A stretch of 31,029 nucleotides of DNA from DAOUBP01 sp034432655 (GTDB lineage Bacteria > Chloroflexota > Anaerolineae > CG2-30-64-16): positions 1-31,029 of the forward strand of contig DAOUBP010000167.1 of NCBI GenBank assembly GCA_034432655.1. The letters are read 5' to 3'. The translations under genes were made by a program, and so were the position numbers. Below the pieces are notes generated by a model, which saw only the letters and a list, made by a program, of their open reading frames with translations, was not told the origin of the DNA and searched no databases. This document shows, one piece after another, positions 27,462-31,029 of the stretch; the first letter of the stretch is position 1; each line of letters begins with the position of its first letter.

Positions 27462-28470
27462 CAGGCGCCGTGGTCATCGTGTGCGAAAGTGCGTCCAGCG
27501 AGCCGTCTTCCCATTCGAAGGTCTGGTTCAGCCAATCGGGGGCCGGCGGCTGGTCGGTGAACGAAAGGGAAAGGTTGCGCAGTTTCTGCATCAGCCCTTG
27601 CACGGTCTGGATGAAAGGTGAGTCCGCCCGCAGCTCCAACATGGCGGCCGCTTCTTCCGGCGGCACCTGCTCGCCCAGGGTGCGGTAAAGTTCCATGATG
27701 TAGCCCCAGATCCAGACGTAAAGGTCCGCCGCAGTGCGGCCTGGGAAACGGCGCAGGAGCTGACGTTGGCGGATCGTCTCAATGATCGGCCGGTACACCG
27801 TCAGATACCAGTCCAGGGCGGCCTGTTGCAGGGTGACCGGCGGGCCGTCAGGCCGCTCCTGCGCCAGGCGTTGCTGGTGGAGGCGCACATGTTCCAGCAG
27901 GCGTTTGAAGCCGCCCGGCCGCGTAAAGTAGATGTCCAGCGGCGTAATATGCCGGTCGAGCTGGGTTTCTGCCAGGAAGCGGGCCCGTTCGGCCTTCATG
28001 ATGGCTTGATCCAACGAGTCGCCAGGGGTCAGGTCGAGGCCCGGGGGCACCGGGATCTCGGTGACGTGTGCCTCGATGGCGTCCAGGCCGCTGGCGCGGG
28101 CCACCGAGACCCGGTGGTTGCCGTCCGCGACGAAATAGACATCGCCCAGCTTGTAGACCTCGATGGGCGGCACACCCTCCAGGCTCTCCATGGCCTCTTC
28201 GACGCGTATCCAGCGCTCGGCCAGGGTGGGACTGCGCGGCAGGAAATCGCGGTTGAAGTCCTTATAGCGTCCCACGCTGCCCACAATGCGATCCAGGGGA
28301 ATCATCTCAGTGTTGGGACGCGGCATCTGTTCGTAGGCCTGGAGCACATCTACCAGGGCCGCGAAGGGCAGCAGGTCGTTGGGCTTGCCACTGAGCTTGG
28401 CCATCAAGTCCTGCCGGACGGCGCGGCCGTGGGCACGCAGAAAGTTCTCCCGGCTGGTGTAATTTGTCAT
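27409..28470 (-). CDS. ParB/Srx-like N-domain protein of unknown function
   Basis: 353 residues. Residues ~55-135 carry a ParB N-terminal-like fold: MIPLDRIVGSVGRYKDFNRDF, then PPIEVYKLGDVYFVADGNHRVSVARASG, with DGNHR at 116-120 matching the GxxRxxA nucleotide-binding signature region. No ParB-type helix-turn-helix is evident; the rest (~150-320) is helical and unassigned. ParB N-domains bind CTP, and some stand-alone relatives are nucleases or kinases. First gene of the leftward cluster, no strong ribosome binding site. The only promoter found upstream is that of tRNA-Glu, with a terminator in between, so how it is transcribed is unclear. Confidence 0.8.
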   Translation of the reverse strand: MTNYTSRENFLRAHGRAVRQDLMAKLSGKPNDLLPFAALVDVLQAYEQMPRPNTEMIPLDRIVGSVGRYKDFNRDFLPRSPTLAERWIRVEEAMESLEGVPPIEVYKLGDVYFVADGNHRVSVARASGLDAIEAHVTEIPVPPGLDLTPGDSLDQAIMKAERARFLAETQLDRHITPLDIYFTRPGGFKRLLEHVRLHQQRLAQERPDGPPVTLQQAALDWYLTVYRPIIETIRQRQLLRRFPGRTAADLYVWIWGYIMELYRTLGEQVPPEEAAAMLELRADSPFIQTVQGLMQKLRNLSLSFTDQPPAPDWLNQTFEWEDGSLDALSHTMTTAPDDNRNTDSHSVDPPRDQ

Positions 28471-28507
28471 GACCGGCGGTCCACTGTTTCACAGCATCAC
28501 GCTTCAG

Positions 28508-28539
28508 AAAAAAGCCCCGGGAACCGCGTCCCCGGGGCT
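28508..28539 (-). terminator. Intrinsic terminator of tRNA-Glu
   Basis: On the minus strand a GC stem (GCCCCGGG with CCCGGGGC, 28538-28531 and 28521-28514) is followed by six T (28513-28508). It lies 12 nt downstream of the tRNA and 37 nt before the ParB-like gene. Confidence 0.92.
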
Positions 28540-28551
28540 GCCTCGGCGTAG

Positions 28552-28624
28552 TAGCGGATACGGGATTCGAACCCGTGTCTCCGCCTTGAGAGGGCGATAT
28601 CCTAGGCCTCTAGACGAATCCGCC
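28552..28624 (-). tRNA. tRNA-Glu (anticodon CUC)
   Basis: 73 nt. The acceptor is GGCGGAT with ATCCGCT (one G-U pair) and discriminator A. The D-arm TCGTCTAGAGGCCTAGGA is like E. coli tRNA-Glu. The anticodon stem TCGCC/GGCGG holds loop CTCTCAA, giving anticodon CUC (28588-28590). The T-arm is ACGGG-TTCGAAT-CCCGT. The 3' CCA is not encoded (CTA follows). It has its own consensus promoter and terminator. Confidence 0.96.
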
Positions 28625-28637
28625 ACGAGCATTTTGG

Positions 28638-28666
28638 ATTATACGGATGAGGGTTATCCCTGTCAA
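28638..28666 (-). promoter_or_regulatory. tRNA-Glu promoter, full sigma-70 consensus
   Basis: On the minus strand TTGACA (28666-28661), 17-nt spacer, TATAAT (28643-28638). Transcription should begin about 7 nt before the tRNA 5' end. Confidence 0.92.
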
Positions 28667-28722
28667 ATCGGCGGTCGTTCGCGGATGCGTTTCACGTGAG
28701 GGCAAGGCACTGCCCGACGGCT

Positions 28723-28751
28723 TTGGCCACAGGGCCGGCCTGTGCTAGAAT
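28723..28751 (+). promoter_or_regulatory. Promoter of the radical SAM gene
   Basis: TTGGCC (28723-28728), 17-nt spacer ending in TGTGC, TAGAAT (28746-28751). Predicted start near 28758, about 89 nt before the start codon. Confidence 0.65.
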
Positions 28752-28788
28752 TGGGAGCCGGTTGCGACCCTGCACGAACCTGTCTGCC

Positions 28789-28839
28789 GCGGGTTCAAAT
28801 CCCGCCCCGGCCGCCTGCGGGCGGGCCGGGCAGTCGGAG
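28789..28839 (+). other. tRNA T-arm-like segment and hairpin in the radical SAM leader
   Basis: GCGGG-TTCAAAT-CCCGC (28789-28805) is a perfect T-arm, followed by CCCGGCC and G (28806-28813) like an acceptor 3' strand with G73. No D-arm or anticodon arm can be folded from the 60 nt upstream, so it is not a complete tRNA. The acceptor-like strand can instead pair with GGCGGGCCGGG just downstream. The ribosome binding site GGAG at 28836 follows. Confidence 0.5.
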
Positions 28840-28846
28840 TGTTGCC

Positions 28847-30907
28847 ATGTCACACACACCTGAAACGATCTCTCGGGCCCTGGACCGGATCCTGCCGTTT
28901 GTGCAGAAGCCGGCCCGCTACACGGGCGGCGAGTACAACAGCGTTGTCAAGGATTGGGATGCCATCCCTTACCGGTTGGCGCTGATCTTCCCGGATATCT
29001 ACGACCTGGGCATGTCCAACCTGGGGCTGGCGATCCTGTACGATATCGTCAACCGCCAGCCCGACATGCTGGCCGAGCGCGCCTACACCCCCTGGGTGGA
29101 CATGCTGGCCGCCATGCGCCGCGCGGGCATCCCGCTCTATTCGCTGGAAACCCGCCACCCGCTGCGGGACTTCGACGTGCTGGGCTTCAGCCTGCCCTAT
29201 GAGCAGCTTTACACCAATGTGCTCACCACCCTGGACCTGGCCGGCATCCCTTTGCGCGCGGCCGAGCGGACCGTTGAGCCGTTGATCCTGGCCGGCGGCT
29301 CGGCATGTTTGAACCCGGAGCCGATGCACGCGTTCTTCGACGCATTTTTCATCGGCGAGGGCGAGGAGGCGATCCTGGAGATCGTACGGGCCTGGACCAA
29401 CGCGCGCCGCGCCGGCCTCGACCGCCGGGAAGCCCTCCTCCGCCTGGCGCAAATTGAGGGCGTGTACGTCCCCGCGCTTTATGAGGTGACGTATCACGAA
29501 GATGGCCCAATTGCTGCGATCACGCCTGCCGCCGCAACACGCAATACGCAATACGCAGTACGCAGCATCATCACCAAGCGCATCGTCCCGACGTTGCCCC
29601 CACCGCCGACGAAGTTCATCGTCCCCTTCCTGGACATCGTCCACAACCGCGCGGCCATCGAGATCCAGCGCGGCTGCACGCGCGGCTGTCGTTTCTGCCA
29701 GGCCGGCATGATCTACCGACCGGTGCGGGAACGACCGCTGGAGGAGGTGCTGGCTGCGGTGGAGGCTGTGATGCGCGACACCGGCTTCGAGGAGATCAGC
29801 TTCCTCTCGCTCAGCTCGTCGGACTATAGCCGGATCGGCGACCTGGTGCGCGAGGTGGTGGCGCGCTACGGCAGCGAGAAGCTCTCCATCGGCCTGCCCA
29901 GCCTGCGCATTGAGTCGTTCAGCGTGGAGCTGATGGAACAGTTAGAGAAGGGGCGTCGCCGCTCCGGTTTCACCTTTGCGCCCGAGGCGGCCACCGATCG
30001 CCTGCGCGACGTGATCAACAAACCCATCGCCACCGAGGCGCTGTTAGAGACCGCCCGTGAGGTATACCGCCGCGGCTGGCCCACCATCAAGCTCTATTTC
30101 ATGATCGGCCATCCCACGCAGACGCTGGAAGACGTACAGGCCATCGCCGATCTGGCCCATCAAGTCCGGCGCATCGGCTACCAGGAGCTGGGTAAGAAGT
30201 CCAGCGTCCGGGTGGGGGTCAGCACCCTGGTGCCCAAGCCGCATACGCCGTTCCAATGGGCGCCCCTGGCCGACGAGGCCACCATCCGGGAGCAGATCGC
30301 CCTGCTGGAGCGGCAGTTGCGCGGCCCGGGGCTGGAGTTCAGTTGGAACAACCCGCGCGAGACCCTCATCGAGGCCGTGCTCAGCCGGGGCGACCGCCGC
30401 CTGGCCGATGTGATCCAGCGCGCCTGGGAGCTGGGCGCGGGGTTCGATGGCTGGGGCGATCAGTTCAACTACGAGGCGTGGCTGCAGGCCTTCGCTGAGG
30501 TCGGCCCGCGCACGGCTACGGGACAGCCGCTGGGCCCGGACTGGTACGCGCGGCGCGCTCGCGCGCTGGACGAGGTGCTGCCGTGGGATCATATCAACGC
30601 GGGGGTGAGCAAAGCCTTCCTGGCGCAGGAGTATCGGCATGCGCTGCAGGGCGCAGTGATTGACGACTGCCGTGAACACTGCTACTCGTGCGGCATCCTG
30701 GGCCAGTTCAAGGAGTTACGCCGCGGAGTGGCCGACGATGCGTGGGGCTGCCCCCCGTTGGGCAAAGGCAAGGCGCGTCAGCCCGTCAGCCCGCGGCCGG
30801 TGCCGCTCTATTTTAACGAGGAGATGAGCCCAGAGCTGGCTGCCACAGCCGGCCCGCGTGTGCCGCAGCGCACCCGGCACCACGGCAGCCGAGAATCCTT
30901 GTCGTGA
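28847..30907 (+). CDS. Radical SAM protein, TIGR03960-like
   Basis: 686 residues. The N-terminal ~250 residues are cobalamin-domain-like (YTGGEYNSVVKDW, LIFPDIYDLGMSNLGLAILYD, LAGGSACLNPEPMHAFFDAFFIGEGEE). The radical SAM core begins IEIQRGCTRGCRFCQAG, giving the CxxxCxxC that binds the [4Fe-4S] cluster and S-adenosylmethionine. FTFAPEAATDRLRDVINK and LYFMIGHPTQTLED are family segments. A C-terminal cysteine cluster, CREHCYSCG, could bind another cluster. The reaction of the family is unknown; in many genomes it pairs with a radical SAM-linked DUF2344 protein, which would lie beyond the right edge if present. The start is ATG 28847, with GGAG 7 nt upstream. Residues 233-239 (NTQYAVR) come from an inserted heptamer repeat. 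The last ~30 residues are low-complexity. Confidence 0.92.
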   Translation: MSHTPETISRALDRILPFVQKPARYTGGEYNSVVKDWDAIPYRLALIFPDIYDLGMSNLGLAILYDIVNRQPDMLAERAYTPWVDMLAAMRRAGIPLYSLETRHPLRDFDVLGFSLPYEQLYTNVLTTLDLAGIPLRAAERTVEPLILAGGSACLNPEPMHAFFDAFFIGEGEEAILEIVRAWTNARRAGLDRREALLRLAQIEGVYVPALYEVTYHEDGPIAAITPAAATRNTQYAVRSIITKRIVPTLPPPPTKFIVPFLDIVHNRAAIEIQRGCTRGCRFCQAGMIYRPVRERPLEEVLAAVEAVMRDTGFEEISFLSLSSSDYSRIGDLVREVVARYGSEKLSIGLPSLRIESFSVELMEQLEKGRRRSGFTFAPEAATDRLRDVINKPIATEALLETAREVYRRGWPTIKLYFMIGHPTQTLEDVQAIADLAHQVRRIGYQELGKKSSVRVGVSTLVPKPHTPFQWAPLADEATIREQIALLERQLRGPGLEFSWNNPRETLIEAVLSRGDRRLADVIQRAWELGAGFDGWGDQFNYEAWLQAFAEVGPRTATGQPLGPDWYARRARALDEVLPWDHINAGVSKAFLAQEYRHALQGAVIDDCREHCYSCGILGQFKELRRGVADDAWGCPPLGKGKARQPVSPRPVPLYFNEEMSPELAATAGPRVPQRTRHHGSRESLS
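29538..29565 (+). repeat. Heptamer repeat TACGCAR inside the radical SAM gene
   Basis: Four exact 7-nt units: CACGCAA, TACGCAA, TACGCAG, TACGCAG. In frame they give RNTQYAVRS, placed in the loop before the ITKRIVP strand that leads to the radical SAM core. Same family and same peptide as acnA site 1. Confidence 0.9.
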
Positions 30908-31029
30908 CGGCTAAAGCCGTCTGGCGCAGTCCGGGACGACTAGTGGGTCATGTGGTTTGCTTGTGGCCATTCCAGCCCGCTTGAGCGGGCGCCGTTCGGC
31001 AGCCCGGCGACTTCAGCGCCGGGCGATCC
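30906..31029. repeat. Array of four tight hairpins at the right edge
   Basis: GACGGC-TAAA-GCCGTC at 30906-30921, overlapping the stop codon; GCCCGC-TTGA-GCGGGC at 30975-30990; GCCG-TT-CGGC at 30991-31000; GCCCGGCG with CGCCGGGC at 31002-31024. Each has a perfect stem and a short loop. No T-run, so not classical terminators. No gene is visible. This looks like a member of a palindromic intergenic repeat family and is cut by the window end. Confidence 0.65.

Noticed and set aside
28733..28813. Complete tRNA upstream of the radical SAM gene
   Set aside because: The T-arm and acceptor-like ends exist, but no D-stem or anticodon stem can be formed and the 5' part overlaps the promoter.

Overview
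The window is GC-rich bacterial chromosome with tightly packed genes. It most likely comes from a Chloroflexota (Anaerolineae-like) bacterium. That placement is an inference. It rests on the SCO1664/DUF3090/histidine-phosphatase trio (known from Actinobacteria and Chloroflexi), a split b6-type cytochrome b with a cytochrome c tail, a SARP/AAA regulator fused to a peptide-binding domain, and heptanucleotide repeats. No rRNA, phage, IS element or CRISPR array is visible.

Layout. (1) 1-4044: a leftward 1268-residue SARP-type regulator ending in a periplasmic-binding-protein-like domain. (2) 4045-8605: a divergent intergenic region with strong promoters on both strands, then rightward acnA and icd. 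(3) 8606-10751: a GH13 alpha-amylase-family enzyme with its own promoter. (4) 10748-16703: a rightward respiratory operon from one strong promoter, with Rieske protein, cytochrome b6, subunit IV fused to a two-haem cytochrome c, then sdhC-sdhD-sdhA-sdhB. (5) 16728-21370: a leftward pair, a 1356-residue multidomain glycosidase-like/amidase protein and a membrane-anchored PDZ protein. (6) 21563-22992: a rightward pair, an MBL-fold protein and a TPR lipoprotein. (7) 23009-28470: a leftward five-gene cluster (ParB-like, histidine phosphatase, DUF3090, SCO1664-like kinase-fold, transglutaminase-like membrane protein). (8) 28508-28666: leftward tRNA-Glu(CUC) with consensus promoter and terminator. 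(9) 28723-30907: a rightward radical SAM protein, followed by an array of hairpins.

Function. Aconitase, isocitrate dehydrogenase and succinate dehydrogenase supply three TCA steps. SdhCDAB and the b6/Rieske/cytochrome c complex sit in one operon, so succinate oxidation into the quinone pool is linked to quinol oxidation towards a cytochrome c acceptor.

Most unusual points. (a) Several families of 7-nt tandem repeats lie in intergenic DNA and also in frame inside two conserved genes (acnA and the radical SAM gene), giving both proteins the identical peptide NTQYAVR. (b) A roughly 50-nt element recurs in the leaders of the Rieske operon and the amidase gene, with weaker copies before icd and acnA. 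(c) The amidase protein has three tandem amidase folds, two lacking the zinc His and Cys, behind a glycosidase-like domain and without a recognisable signal peptide. (d) A cytosolic regulator carries a solute-binding domain. (e) A kinase-like/phosphatase/DUF3090 cassette has an added ParB-like gene.
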